A DNA stretch of 64,000 nucleotides, taken from the NCBI GenBank assembly GCA_965153355.1, contig OZ231127.1:38130001-38194000 (forward strand), in the 5' to 3' direction. The notes under the pieces were generated by a model, which was not told where the DNA came from, made no database searches, and saw only the letters and a program-made list of their open reading frames with translations. This stretch comes from Flaccisagitta enflata. Taxonomy: Eukaryota; Chaetognatha; Sagittoidea; Aphragmophora. A program made the translations under genes and the position numbers. Each line of letters starts with the position of its first letter. The first letter of the stretch is position 1. Shown here in pieces: positions 51,268-62,900 of the stretch.

Positions 51268-52683
51268 AAAAGAATGAGCCCGAAAAAAAGACAAAAACTT
51301 TCAGGGAAACCTTAATGCTAGTACATAAATATTCCGAGGTTTATTTCCGGGAGGATAAGAGAGCTTGGAACATACATGTTGTAACCTTTAACAAACTTCG
51401 TCCCAATCAAGAGATAGAGATAGCTACTAATGAAATAACTACAATGTTCTTAATGTTAGAGCTATTTCAAGCCTTGTTCTTACAAAATAGTTCTTATGTA
51501 CAAAAAAAGTGTAGAATAGTTCCCTTAGCTCAGGTACTTTGCTCCACTTTTACACTATCATGATCTCTTAGTCGGGAAAAAAGTCAAAGTCAGCCTTCGT
51601 GTAGTGAAATGTATTTGACGAATTGTAGACAACCATACATGTGATGATGTGAACCAATTCGTCAAATACATTTCACTATGCCTAACGAAGAACCGTCCAA
51701 TTTCCATCGTGACAAGTCAGCCTTCGACTTTTTGATATATTCCAGAGAAACATGGTTTTCATTTTCTTATGGGAAAGTTGAGCATCTCCGCCATATTTCT
51801 CTAATGAAATTGACCAGGGTGGTAAATTTGATAATTCTCTTTCATTTGGCCATAAGCAGAATCTTCTACGACGCCTTATTTTTCATGTTATGATTTTTTA
51901 AAGATTTATTTACAAAAAATTCAAATTGAATTTTTTTCGATTTTTTCTGATTTTGTGTAGGATTAATAAAGGAGTGTAATTTAAATTGTTTAGGCATGCA
52001 AATACAAGAAAACATGTTTATGAACATAGCTGCTCATCTGTGGAGGTGTTTTTGAGCATGATAGTTGTCTAAGCTCATTGCAGTTTTTCTGATTTCAAAT
52101 GCAATAAATGAATAAATGTTTTGATACATGTTTGAGTATGTAAATACAAGATGGCATGTCAGTTAGCATAGCTGCTCATCTGTGAGGGTGTTTTTGAGTA
52201 TTTTAGCTCATTTAGCTCATTTTTTTCATTTTTTTTTTTTAAATGGGGTGAATTACTGTTGCCCAGAAATAAGCATGCAAATAAGAAAGCATGTGCGTGA
52301 GGCATGGCTGGTCATCTGGTTGAGTGATTTTGAGTATTCTAGCTCATCTAGCTCATTTGGCTCAGTCTTACTTTTGCAGTGATTGAAGATAAAAATTTTG
52401 CAAAAAGTGATCAATGCTTACGACTTTATTCCTCACGGCGACAGCCGCCATCACTGGTGATTGGGAATTTCGTATCATGAGTCAGCGGATTTTGGCTGAA
52501 CATAAAGTCGTCATCATCAGATACATGGCGGAGAACTGGATATTAACGTTATTAACCCTCAAATGATGAGTATCGCTGTCACTGTCTAGACTTTGGAGGA
52601 TCGGATGCAATAAATGTGCCATTCGGTTAATGACTCAGGCTCCAAGGATTGGATGTTTTTGATGTTTCAGTCCTAAAGTGACT

Positions 52684-52685
<2 letters not shown>
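51268..52685. other. Unassigned sequence with a perfect inverted repeat and a 140-bp triplicate
   Basis: Arms 51602-51625 and 51655-51678 (TAGTGAAATGTATTTGACGA... and its complement) are exact over 24 bp with a 29-bp loop. About 51992-52370 has three diverged 140-bp units sharing TAGCTGCTCATCTGTG and CATGCAAATA. No gene is recognised. Confidence 0.65.
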
Positions 52686-52738
<53 letters not shown>

Positions 52739-54568
52739 TTGCTGGTTTTGATGAGTCGATGATTGCGGAAATGGAGCGCAACGACTGCCATAATTATCAA
52801 GTCATTTTTTTGTTGTTTTGGGAATTGTGGTTTAGCTTTTAGTCATTTTGGTCATTTTTGGTCATTTTGGTCATTTTTGGTGTTTTGGTTATTTTGTTCA
52901 TTTTGGTCATTTGGTCATTTTGGTCATTTTTAGTCATTTTGGGTCATTTTGGGTCATTTTGGTCATTTTGGTCATTTTGGTCATTTGGTTATTTTGATCA
53001 TTTTGGTCATTTTGGTCTTTTTTAGTCATTTTGATCTTTTTGATCTTTTTGATCATTTTTGGTCATTTTTGGTCATTTTTGGTCATTTTTGGTCATTTTT
53101 GATCATTTTTGATTATTTTTGATTATTTTTGATCATTTTGATCATTTTGATCATTTTTGTCCATTTTTGGTCATTTTGGTCATTTTGGTCATTTTTGGTC
53201 ATTTGTGATCATTTGTGGTCATTTGTGTGGTCATTGTGGTCATTTGGTCATTTTGGTCATTTGGTCATTTGGAATTCATTTTGCCATTTTGGTCATTTTG
53301 GTCATTTTTGGTCATTTTTGGTCATTTTTGGTCATTTTTGGTCATTTTTGGTGTTATTTGGTCTTATTTGGTCTTTTTTGGTCATTTTTGGTCATTTTTG
53401 GTCATTTTTGGTCATTTTGGGTCATTTTGGGTCATTTTGGGTCATTTTGGGTCATTTTGGGTCATTTTGGTCATTTTGGTCATTTTTGGTCATTTTTGGT
53501 CATTTTTGGTCATTTTTGGTCATTTTTGGTCATTTTTTGTTATTTTGGTCATTTGGCCATTTTGGTCATTTTGATCATTTTGGTCATTTTGGTCATTTTG
53601 GTCAATTTTGGTCATTTTTGTCATTTTTGTTATTTTCATCATTTTTGTTATTTTTTGGTCATTTGGTCATTTGGTCATTTTTGGTCATTTTGGTCTTTAG
53701 TCTTTTTAAAGTCATTTTGGTCATTTTGGTCATTTGGTCATTTTTGGTCATTTATGGCTGGTTTAAATCTGCTGGTTTAAGTCTGCTGGTTTAAGTCTGC
53801 TGGTTTAAATCTAATGGTTTAAGTCTGGTTTAAGTTTGGTTTAAGTCTGGTTTAAATCTGGTTTATGTCAGGTTTATGTCTGGTTTTAAGTCTGAACAAG
53901 AATCTGGTTTACGTCTCCAGTTTGAGTCTGGTTTAAGTCTGGACTAACACTGGTTCATGTCTGATTTATGTCTGGTTTAGGTCTGGGTTAGGTCTGGTTT
54001 AGGTCTGGTCTATGTCTGGTTTTTGTCTGGTTTATGTTTGATTTAGGTCTGATTTAGGTCTGGTTTTGGTCTAGTTTTGGTCTGGTTTTGGTTCTGGTTT
54101 AATTCTGGTTTGAGTCTGGTTTGAGTCTGGTTTGAGTCTGGTTTGAGTCTGGTTTAGAGCCTAGTTTGAGCCTGGTTTAGGCCTGGTTTGGTCTGGATTC
54201 GGTCTGGTTTTGAGTCTGGTTTGAGTCTGGTTTGAGTCTGGTTTGAGTCTGGTTTGATTCTGGTTTGAGTCTGGTTTGAGTCTGGTTTTGAGTCTGGTTT
54301 GAGTCTGGTTTTGAGTCTGGCTTAAATCTGGTTTATGTCTGGTTTATGTCTGGTTTATGTCTGGTTTATGTCGGTTTTCGGTCTGGTTTAATTCTGGTTT
54401 GAGTCTGGTTTGAGTCTGGTTTGAGTCTGGTTTGAGTCTGGTTTGAGTCTGGTTTGGGTCTGGTTTGGGTTGCGTTTAAGTCTGATTTTCAATAAAAAGA
54501 TACAATAAGGAGTCAGGTCAGTTCAGTTATTATTGTCCTGCACGCGACTTATAGGTGTTGGCCTTGTT
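52686..54568 (-). repeat. Giant minisatellite block ending in a HINE-B left end
   Basis: GA tract 52686-52735. GGTCATTTTT-type 9-11-bp units run 52840-53758 (roughly 90 units). GTCTGGTTTGA-type 11-bp units run 53758-54490 (roughly 65). The block ends at 54537-54568 with GCACGCGACTTATAGGTGTT and GGCCTTGTT, the complement of the HINE-B left end. HINE-B cores are made of related AATGACTTA units. The hydrophobic 200-residue frames here are artefacts. Confidence 0.75.
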
Positions 54569-54962
54569 GATGTTTCAGTCAAAAGTGAGCTTGAGAGAGT
54601 TCCTCCTCCTCCCCACACGCCTGACAGGTGTTCTTACAACCTTGGAAAAAAGTATACCGACACCTGAACAATTTATTGATTAATTCACTAGAAATTGACT
54701 AAGACATTTCAATGAAAATGATAGGTCGTTGTATAATGTTTTTACCTTACAGATGATTCAAGTTTTCCATTATTCATGCACTCTAGACAGCTTTATATTT
54801 TGTTCAGAATGATTTAGTTTCTTATCTCTAAAACAAACTTGCTGAACCAATCACTCTGGATATAGGTTTATTGTTTTGCTTGTAACTTCTAAGCGATTTA
54901 AGCTACAGAAACCAGAGTTTCATATCTTTAAGAGTTTTTGATGAAGATTATTTTGCCTTTTT
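54569..54962. other. Unassigned AT-rich sequence
   Basis: No feature is recognised except a direct repeat of GATGTTTCAGTC shared with 52668. Confidence 0.4.
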
Positions 54963-55025
54963 AGATGCGTCCTCGCATCTCTATATGAGGCTCTGTCCGT
55001 TGGTTGGTCGGTCGGTTGGTTGGGT
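54963..55025. mobile_element. HINE-type terminus (AGATGCG hairpin)
   Basis: A perfect AGATGCG-TCCT-CGCATCT at 54963-54980, CTATATGAGG, then GTTGGTCGGTCGGTTGG repeats. It is 1.5 kb upstream of the Helentron promoter. It could be a separate copy or part of the Helentron itself. Confidence 0.6.
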
Positions 55026-55420
55026 AACGCATTCGTAAAACTCACGCCGAAACAGTCAGAATCAGAATCTCTCTCATGGAATATCAAGGAAGAGTTAAAC
55101 AACTTTATTTCAATAGGAAGCTGAAGAGGGAAGAGGAAAAGAAATCGAAAGATCTCAGGCTTCTCTTCATTTTGAGAGAAATAGAGAAAGAATCACTTAT
55201 GTTATTACCGCTAATCGCGACTTCTGATTCGTCAACGAGCGAAAGTTCTCGTTTTTAATTGGCTGAATGTCCTTTCGCCGAAGTTATGTCATTATCGTTC
55301 ATAGACTTTTGAGAACAACGTTCGATTTGTTTTCAAACTAGAGACAATCGAATCCACCAATGACAGCGCAGGAAAATTCATTCCATCCAATGAGAGAAAG
55401 TATTTTCTACTTTAAGGGTA
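55026..55420. other. Unassigned, includes a small charged open frame
   Basis: The 60-codon frame at 55076-55258 (MEYQGRVKQLYFNRKLKREE...) is not low complexity, but I recognise no family. It is not called as a gene. Confidence 0.3.
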
Positions 55421-55610
55421 ATCGAATCCCGCACTCGTCGTCGTCATTGTCGTCGTCGTTGTCGTCGTCGTTCCTAACACAAATCGAATCCCGCACTCGT
55501 CGTCGTCATTGTCGTCGTCGCCGTTGTCGTCGTTCCTAACACAAATCGAATCTCATACTCGTCATCGTCCTTGTCGTCGTCGTTATCGTCGTCGTTGTCC
55601 TTTCTCCAAC
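55421..55610. repeat. 62-bp tandem repeat, three units
   Basis: ATCGAATCCCGCACTCGTCG starts at 55421 and 55483, with a variant at 55545. Each unit contains GTC triplets and ends TTCCTAACACAA. Confidence 0.9.
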
Positions 55611-55647
55611 CCTTTAAAAACGCTTGCAATAACGATCGCTTCAGTCA

Positions 55648-55648
<1 letters not shown>

Positions 55649-55746
<98 letters not shown>

Positions 55747-55915
55747 CTTGTTCTTTTTCTTTTACTTTCTCGATGCTCATTTTCTCTTCCTTTCTTCCTT
55801 TCTTTCTTTCTTTCTTTCTTTCTTTCCTTTTCTTCCTATTATCGCGATGCATCCTTTATTATGTAAATATCTTCATTCTTTCGTTCATTCTTTCTCGATG
55901 CTCATTTTCTCTTTC

Positions 55916-55950
<35 letters not shown>

Positions 55951-55960
55951 TTTATTCCTA
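55649..55960. repeat. (CT)n and (CTTT)n microsatellites
   Basis: CT 55649-55743. CTTT tracts near 55795-55830 and 55915-55950 are separated by a repeated TATTATCGCGATGCATCCTT block (55848, 55959). Confidence 0.95.
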
Positions 55961-56258
55961 TTATCGCGATGCATCCTTTATTGTGTATATATCTTCATTC
56001 TTTCTTTCATTTTCCCTTTTTCTTTCTTCTGTGCTTTCTAATGTGTATTTTTTTTCTTTCGTCCTTTTATCCTTTTTTCTTACTTTTATCCTTTCTATCT
56101 TTATTTCTTTTCTTCTTCCAACTTAAGCAATGCTCTTTGTTCTCTATCACTCTCTCTCTCTTACCCTCTTATTTCAAAGAGGAGCATGTGTAAGTAAGAA
56201 TTCTTTTGAGAAAGACTGATAGATTTTGGAAATCTGGCCTTTTTATACAAACCTTTCT

Positions 56259-56471
56259 GGCTCAAAATGGGCTGTGATTGGCTGTAATCTTGGATATGGA
56301 TTTGATTGGTCAAATGTTGAGCTTGTTAATTTGGGGAATGGATTTGATTGGTCGATTGTATGCTTGCTCATTCATTTGACCAATCAAATTCATTCCCAAA
56401 ATTAGCAAGCATACATTGGACCAATCAAATTCATTTCCACATTACAACCAATCACAGTTCATTTTTGGCCA
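56259..56471. promoter_or_regulatory. Imperfect palindrome carrying six CCAAT boxes upstream of the Helentron
   Basis: Two arms of about 100 bp (56259-56358 and 56372-56471) face each other around a short loop containing TGCTTGCTCATT. Each arm carries three ATTGG/CCAAT pentamers, for example GATTTGATTGGTC left and GACCAATCAAATTC right. CCAAT boxes are NF-Y sites in animals. The palindrome ends about 11 bp before the TATA box. Confidence 0.7.
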
Positions 56472-56481
56472 CCAAGGGTAG

Positions 56482-56515
56482 TATAAAAGGGCTAGATTTT
56501 AAAAATTCATCAGTC
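56482..56515 (+). promoter_or_regulatory. TATA box plus arthropod-type initiator
   Basis: TATAAAAGG at 56482-56490 and TCAGTC at 56510-56515. The first T of the TATA box is 30 bp before the A of the initiator, the canonical spacing. This is the likely Helentron transcription start. Confidence 0.75.
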
Positions 56516-56805
56516 TTGCTCAAAAAATTCTTTCTAACACATGCTCCTAAAAAAATATCTTTAGAAAAATCTTCTTTTATATCAAACATAGAACTTCTTG
56601 ACTTTTTTCCATGCTTATGTATACCTTCTTAAATATTCCTTCCTTCTTTTAATCAAAAAGCAAGGCTTCCTGGTCTTTCTCTTTCTCATTCTTCCCCTCT
56701 ACCTCCCACCCCATCCCTGCCCTTGTTCTTCTTTCCCCAAATCCCTCTTATCTTGTCTTTTTCTACAACACCCCAAAGGCTCTTCTAAGAGCCAACTTTA
56801 ACAAC

Positions 56806-56982
56806 ATGGCTAACAATATGTTCCCACCACTTTTATTGAAGAATGGTGGCATTGAAAAGAATATGTGCTCACTTAATAGTAATATCCAATTACTTAGGCA
56901 TATCCCAGAGTTTTGTTTAGACCTACTTTTGTTCAGACCTGCCAAACTGGACTGCAGCCAGTCCATTACTACAGTCCCTTGA
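56806..56982 (+). CDS. Helentron N-terminal exon or frame: USP-like catalytic Cys box
   Basis: Met at 56806 has a good context (A at -3, G at +4). The frame reads MANNMFPPLLLKNGGIEKNM then CSLNSNIQLLRHIPEF, resembling the ubiquitin-specific protease Cys box (N-x-C-x-x-N-S-x-x-Q-x-L-x-x-x-P-x-F). The candidate nucleophile codon is TGC at 56866-56868. The frame stops at TGA 56980, while the rest of the USP region continues in the next frame, whose preceding stop is TAG 56918. The two frames therefore overlap across 56921-56979, and a shift there or a small intron is needed to join them. TTGTTTAG and TTTTGTTCAG at 56911-56936 look like splice acceptors, but no clear donor is seen. A deubiquitinase role is inferred from the family. 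Confidence 0.6.
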   Translation: MANNMFPPLLLKNGGIEKNMCSLNSNIQLLRHIPEFCLDLLLFRPAKLDCSQSITTVP

Positions 56983-59900
56983 GAAAATTTTGTCAAAATG
57001 TGGTACATCAGAATTGGTATCTGCCCTACCTTTAAGAAGATTACTTGCTGAAGTTACAGGCAAACCTTTAAATACTGGGGCTCAAAATGACACCATTGAA
57101 TTATTGGGCTATTTATTGGATCACTGCCCCAGTCAGTTATTTTTATTCAAAACCAAGCAAGAATATCGATTTCAAATAAATAACTCTGCATCCTCATGCC
57201 CAACCTGCAAGTCATACCCACCACCTGTCTTAGGCTCAGATAAAATACTTAAGGTAACAATGCCAAAATCCACCCAGCCAATATCTCTTTCAGATATGTT
57301 AAAGAAATGTTTTTCCCCTCTCATTCAGCAAGATGGAAGAAAATGCTCATTTTGCCTTGAAAATATGAGTGACTGCCCAAATTTATCTTACATGGAAAAA
57401 CTCAGTTTATTACAGTATCCACCATATCTAGTTGTTCAAATACTTAGAATGGGATTTTCTAATGGGAAAACTATTAAAAATTGCTCTTCAGTTATGGTCC
57501 CCGACGAAATCCTTGTAGACAAATTAGCTTATAGACCAATTGGGATAATAACGCATATGGGGACTGCTGATGCTGGTCACAACCGCACATATCTTAAACA
57601 TGAGATGAAATGGTACCTTTGTGAGGACGACAAATATCCAATGGAGAAACGCCCTTTTGATAGGCCAGCAGAGCAAAGCTACTGTGTCTTGTTGAAAAAA
57701 TGTCCGCAGCAAAATATTTGTGTACCTCAGCCGTGCCCAATTGTCAACCCTGCCTTGACTGACAATAACTGTTCAATAAAGAAAAGGGCTTTGTCTCAAT
57801 CTGAAAATTTAGCTGATAAAGAAGCACTCCACCACTCTAGCACTGAATCTTTATCATCAGATAAATCTGAGCAATGTAAGAATGATACTTCTAAGACAAT
57901 TTGTAAGGGCTGTGGTAAGGCCTTCATTCGTCTGATGACCCATCTGTCTCCAAACAATGAAATTTGTAGAGAGAAGTATGATATGGAAAGAATGAAGCAA
58001 GATATTGAGCAAGAGAGAAAAAACAAAACTGCAAAAAGAGTGCAAAAACACAAAAAGAAAGCCAAGCTCACTGACCCTGCAAAATATAATGAAGGAAGGA
58101 GAGTTGAGAGAGAAAAAGAGAGAAATAAGAAAAAAGAAGTCAACCCCGAAGCATATAATGAGGAAAGGAGGGCTGAGAGAGAAAAAGAGAGAGATAAGAA
58201 AAAAGAGGTAAACCCCGAAGCATATAATGAAGAAAGGAGAGCTGAGAAAGAAAAAGAGAGAGATAAGAAAAAAGAGGTAAACCCTGAAGCATATAATGAA
58301 GAAAGAAGAGCTGAGAAAGAAAAAGAAAGAGATAAGAAAAAAGAGGTAAATCTAGAAGCATATAATGAAGAAAGGAGAGCTGAGAAAGAAAAAGAGAGAG
58401 ATAAGGAGAGAGAACAGGACCCCACAAAATACAAATTAAAGGAAAAAATACAAAAGCAAACATACAGACTTAGAAACATGGATTCTGCCTTCAAAAGAAA
58501 GAAACTTTTTTTATCTTCTGTACGCAATGGACGCATTTTTTTCTGCATCTGCTGTCACCGAAAGTTATATGACAACCAAGTCATTGAACTTGATGAAAAT
58601 TGGTCAGATGAATATGAAAAACTGAATCCTGGTTCAGTATCAAAGTTTATTGGAGTTATCCCCAAAAGGCATGTCTTTGTTCCCTGTCCCATAGGGGAAG
58701 AACCTCAGCTAATTTGCAGTGATTATGTCTGTTTTACTTGTAAGTCATACCTTGAAAGAAATGTGATGGCTCCAATGTCTAATCAGAACAAGCTGCAGCT
58801 GGTCAACATAGATAACCACCCAGAGCTGAAATTAAGTGAATTAGAGCAACAATTGATAGCCCTAAATATAATTTTTCAAAAGATAGTGCTTCTTCCAAAG
58901 CCGCGAATGAGTGCATTGAAAGATAGGACCGTAAGTGTTCCAATTTCCCCCGGAGATGTGACAGAAACATTGACTATGCTCCCACGGACTCCTACCGATG
59001 CTAGACTGGCTGTTGTACAATTGAAACGACGACTCAATTATCCAGGTGTTCACAAAAGGCAACTTATAAATATGCGTAATGTTGTTCAAGCATTGCGCAC
59101 ATTTATTAACATGGGAAACCCTCATTACAAAAACATATTAGAAGATAAAGAGTTTAAGCAAAGATGTTTAGAAACAGATCCTGAGGGATATAAGATATTG
59201 TATCCAGATGAGGAGGTAGATATAAGCAATCTACAGATTCACTCACAAAATTCCCTTGGTGCTGAATTTTCTGAAATGGGTTTAAACTCTCAAAATCAAG
59301 AAGAGGAAAAGAGGGTTGAAAGGGATTTTGAGGATGAAGAAAATGAATATCTAGAGAAAGATCCAATAGCAAAAAGCCAATTCAATTACAACCGTTCTAC
59401 ATGTTTTGGAGATAATCACCCAGAGATAGGGATTGAGGAGAATATTATCGAATCTGAAGAAAATGAGCCAACCTCAGTGGCCCCAGGGCAAGGGAAAATT
59501 CCCAATAGTATATTACAGGATGAAGACCTTGAAGTCAAATCCTTTCCATGCTTGTTTCCAGATGGAAGGAATGGCAAAGATGAAGAAAGAAAGGTTAAGT
59601 TAAAAGAGCAAGATTATTGGGTACAGAGAATACTTAATGTTGATGATAGATTTGAGAATTGTCCAGCTTACACATTTATGGCAGCAGCACATACAGAATT
59701 AAAGCAGATGACAAGAAATATAAATTTATCGTTTCAAAGGGGGTTAGAGAAGATGAGACCAGATGGTACTTCTATCTATACTCTTGAGGACCCCTATATG
59801 GTTTTAGATAATATTAAAAATACTCCTAGGTACTGGAAAAAGGCCAGACAGGAACTCTTTGCAAAACTAGAAAATCTTGGGCCCTTCACTTTCTTTTTCA

Positions 59901-62900
59901 CACTTTCATCTGCAGACTCAAGGTGGCCTGAAAATTTTACCACACTTTTACAAGGACACAAAATCACTTTTGAATCTATAAATGGTAAGGAAGAATTCTA
60001 TGTCGATGGTAAAACACTAGATGAGTTTTTAAAAGCATACCCAAGCAAACATGAATTAATAAAAAATAATCTGCTTAATGCAACATTGAATTTCCAACAC
60101 AGACTCAGAATGTTTTTAAAACACATAGTTTTGTCCAATGGGTCCCCTTTAACCCTAGCTTATTTCAATTATCGCATTGAGTTTCAACTTAGGGGTGCTC
60201 CTCATGCACATGGGACCTTATGGATGGATTGGAAGAGGTTTTCTGCTCTACCCAGGGATGATGTACAAAGAATAGTTAAGGCCTTGAATTTTATTAAAGA
60301 AGGTGAGAGATTAACCAGTGATCAAAATTGTTCCCTTGTGAAATTTGCCGATCTATTCATTTCCGTGTCATTAAAGAATCCTGCCACCTATGATATAGTG
60401 AGAGAGGTAAATATTCATCACCACACAGCTAGAGCTTGTAAAAAATATGGAACCAATTGCAGATTTAACTTTCCTCGATTCCCAACTCACAAAACAATCA
60501 TCAGTGCTCCATCCAACATAGTCTACCCCGACGAAAAAGAGCGCAAAAAGATGATGAAAAGATATTCTTTATTTTTAGAAGGTGTACTGGAGGTTTTGGA
60601 GAATGAAGTTACCATGAAAAATATCTGTAAGCTTCACAATGAAGAAATTGAAGGAATTTTTGCTGAAAGACATCTCAAATGGACATACAAAGAGATGATA
60701 GAAGAAGCGGAAATCAACAAAATTGCAATCGTTAAAGTGCCAGATGATTTGCATTTTTTTCTTAAAACAGACATTGATAAAAATGGTCTTATCTCCATGG
60801 GCAAACTGAAAGAAAAAGAACAATTACTCCAATACCAAGAGGGTAAAATGACAAGGCTTTGTAAAGAAAGAGTAGAGGAACTTTTGAAATTTGTTGACAA
60901 TGAAAAAGTAGACAAAGATGTTTCTTCTCGCCTTATTGAGTATGAGTCAGCCTTATCAATCAACAATAAAGGGTACTCTATTCACTACAAGAGGGATGTG
61001 GATGAAATTATGGTCAATACATATAACCCCGAGTGGATAAGAGCTTGGAATGGAAATATGGATTTTCAACTTTGCTTAGACTATTTTGCTGTGATCACAT
61101 ACATTAGTGACTATTACTCTAAGGATGATAGTGGTACAATGAAAATGCTTCAGGAAGCTTTAAAAGATCAAAAAAATGATATGGCCAATATGGATTTACG
61201 CTCAAGATTGAAAAAGATGGTATCTGTTTTTCTGACACATCGCCAAATGGGGGAAAGTGAAGCCTATTACAGGATCATACCAAGCATGCATATGAAAGAC
61301 TCGAATATAAGCACAGTTTTTGCTCAAACTGGGTTCAATCCTAGTCGTTATTTGGAGAAGCTAGATGAAAAGGATATAAGTAATTGTGAGAAGGTAGTTG
61401 AGGTTGAGGGTAGGAAAGGGAAGTATCAAGAAAAACCAAGTTTGTATGACAAATATTTACGGAGAGATTGTGACTTACAGCCACAGCTAATAAAACTCTG
61501 TTATGCCCAATTTGTAAAACGCTACCAGGCTTGTAGCAAAATCCCAGATGATTTTGATTTCAAACCAGTTGAAATCTTAAAGCAATTTGATGAAAATGGT
61601 ATGGCGATTCATGAAGACCATATTTTGACCAGTGATTATGATGATTTGAATCAGGCTATTGAATTGCCTCGTTTTATAGTCATAAATAATCTGAAACCTG
61701 GTGAGCTGCCTTACATGAGACGGAGATGTTCCCAAGTGCTTCGTTTTCATAAGTTTAATAAAGAGAAAGAACCTCATGAATATTATTATAGTGAGTTGCA
61801 ATTGTATTTCCCACATTTCAAAAAAAAAGGCCATAATCTTTTGAGTGAAAAACAAGACTTTGATGTTTGTGATAAAACATATCTATCCTCTAATCTTTAT
61901 AAAGTAAAGGCAAAGATCATGGAGTTTCTGGAGTCAGTTGAGGAAGGGCTTGAAAAGGCACGAGAATTACAAAACTTAATTGGAGATCAACTAGATCCAC
62001 AAAATGAGCAGGATAAAGATGAATGTGAGGCTGAAGGAGTGGAAGATCACCCAGACTTTGTACAATCAGATCCTGATATTTTGGAAACTAATATAGAAAA
62101 TGAAACAGGTCTTTTTAAAACTGTTAAACTAAATTCAGATGAACATCTTATGGAACTTACTAAAAAGCTAGACTCTGATCAAAGGATGGTATTGGATGTG
62201 ACCCTTAACTATGCCCGACAAATACAATTATCTAGGAAATCAGCCATGAATATCACCCCACCTCTTATCATCATTCAAGGTGGGGCAGGGGCGGGCAAAA
62301 GTTTATTGATAAGTGCAATAGGGCAATGGTTTGAGAAAAATCTTAGACAATCAGGTGATGATCCCCAAAAGCCTTATGTTCTTATAACAGCATTTACTGG
62401 ATGTGCAGCTGCTAATGTTGATGGCATGACCCTTCACAGTGCTTTTAATTTCAATTTTGGAAATGAATTTTTATCACTGGGTGACAAAAAGAGGGATGAA
62501 AAAAGAGAATATTTGAAAAATCTTAAAATGGTCATTGTAGATGAGAAAAGTATGCTTAAAGCAGATATGTTTTATCAATTGGACCTGCGTCTTAGGGAAC
62601 TGAAGCAAAATGCAGATGCGGTTTTTGGGGGATGTTCAGTGTTGCTATTTGGAGATATCCTGCAGTTGAAGCCTGTTATGGGGCGGTACATCTTTCAAGA
62701 GCCCCTATGCGCTGATTACCATCTCCCATACATGATTGATCCTCTTTGGCAAAAGTTTGAAGTTTATCTCTTGACGCATAATCACCGACAAGGGGAGGAC
62801 CGTGAGTATGCCAATATTTTAAACAGATTAAGGACAGGTCAACACACAGACGAAGACTGTAAAATACTTACATCAAGAGTAAAGGCTCAAGACGATGAAG

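Noticed and set aside
51087-51893. Two frames (158 and 71 residues) after the HINE with the 71-bp array as host exons
   Set aside because: The first begins inside the (GACC)n tract and neither shows a known domain or splice pattern.
53129-53794. 221-residue Phe/Trp/His-rich frame resembling a membrane protein
   Set aside because: It translates GGTCATTTTT minisatellite units and is open in three frames.
55076-55258. Small charged frame before the Helentron as an accessory gene
   Set aside because: Only 60 codons, no recognisable motif and no promoter of its own.
56040-56120. Hammerhead-ribozyme search around hairpin elements and the Helentron leader
   Set aside because: No CTGATGA...GAAA core was found next to the hairpins; Penelope-type ribozyme origin is not supported.
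57796-58548. 250-residue Ser/Leu/Phe frame on the - strand
   Set aside because: Antisense shadow of the 69-bp repeats in the Helentron frame.
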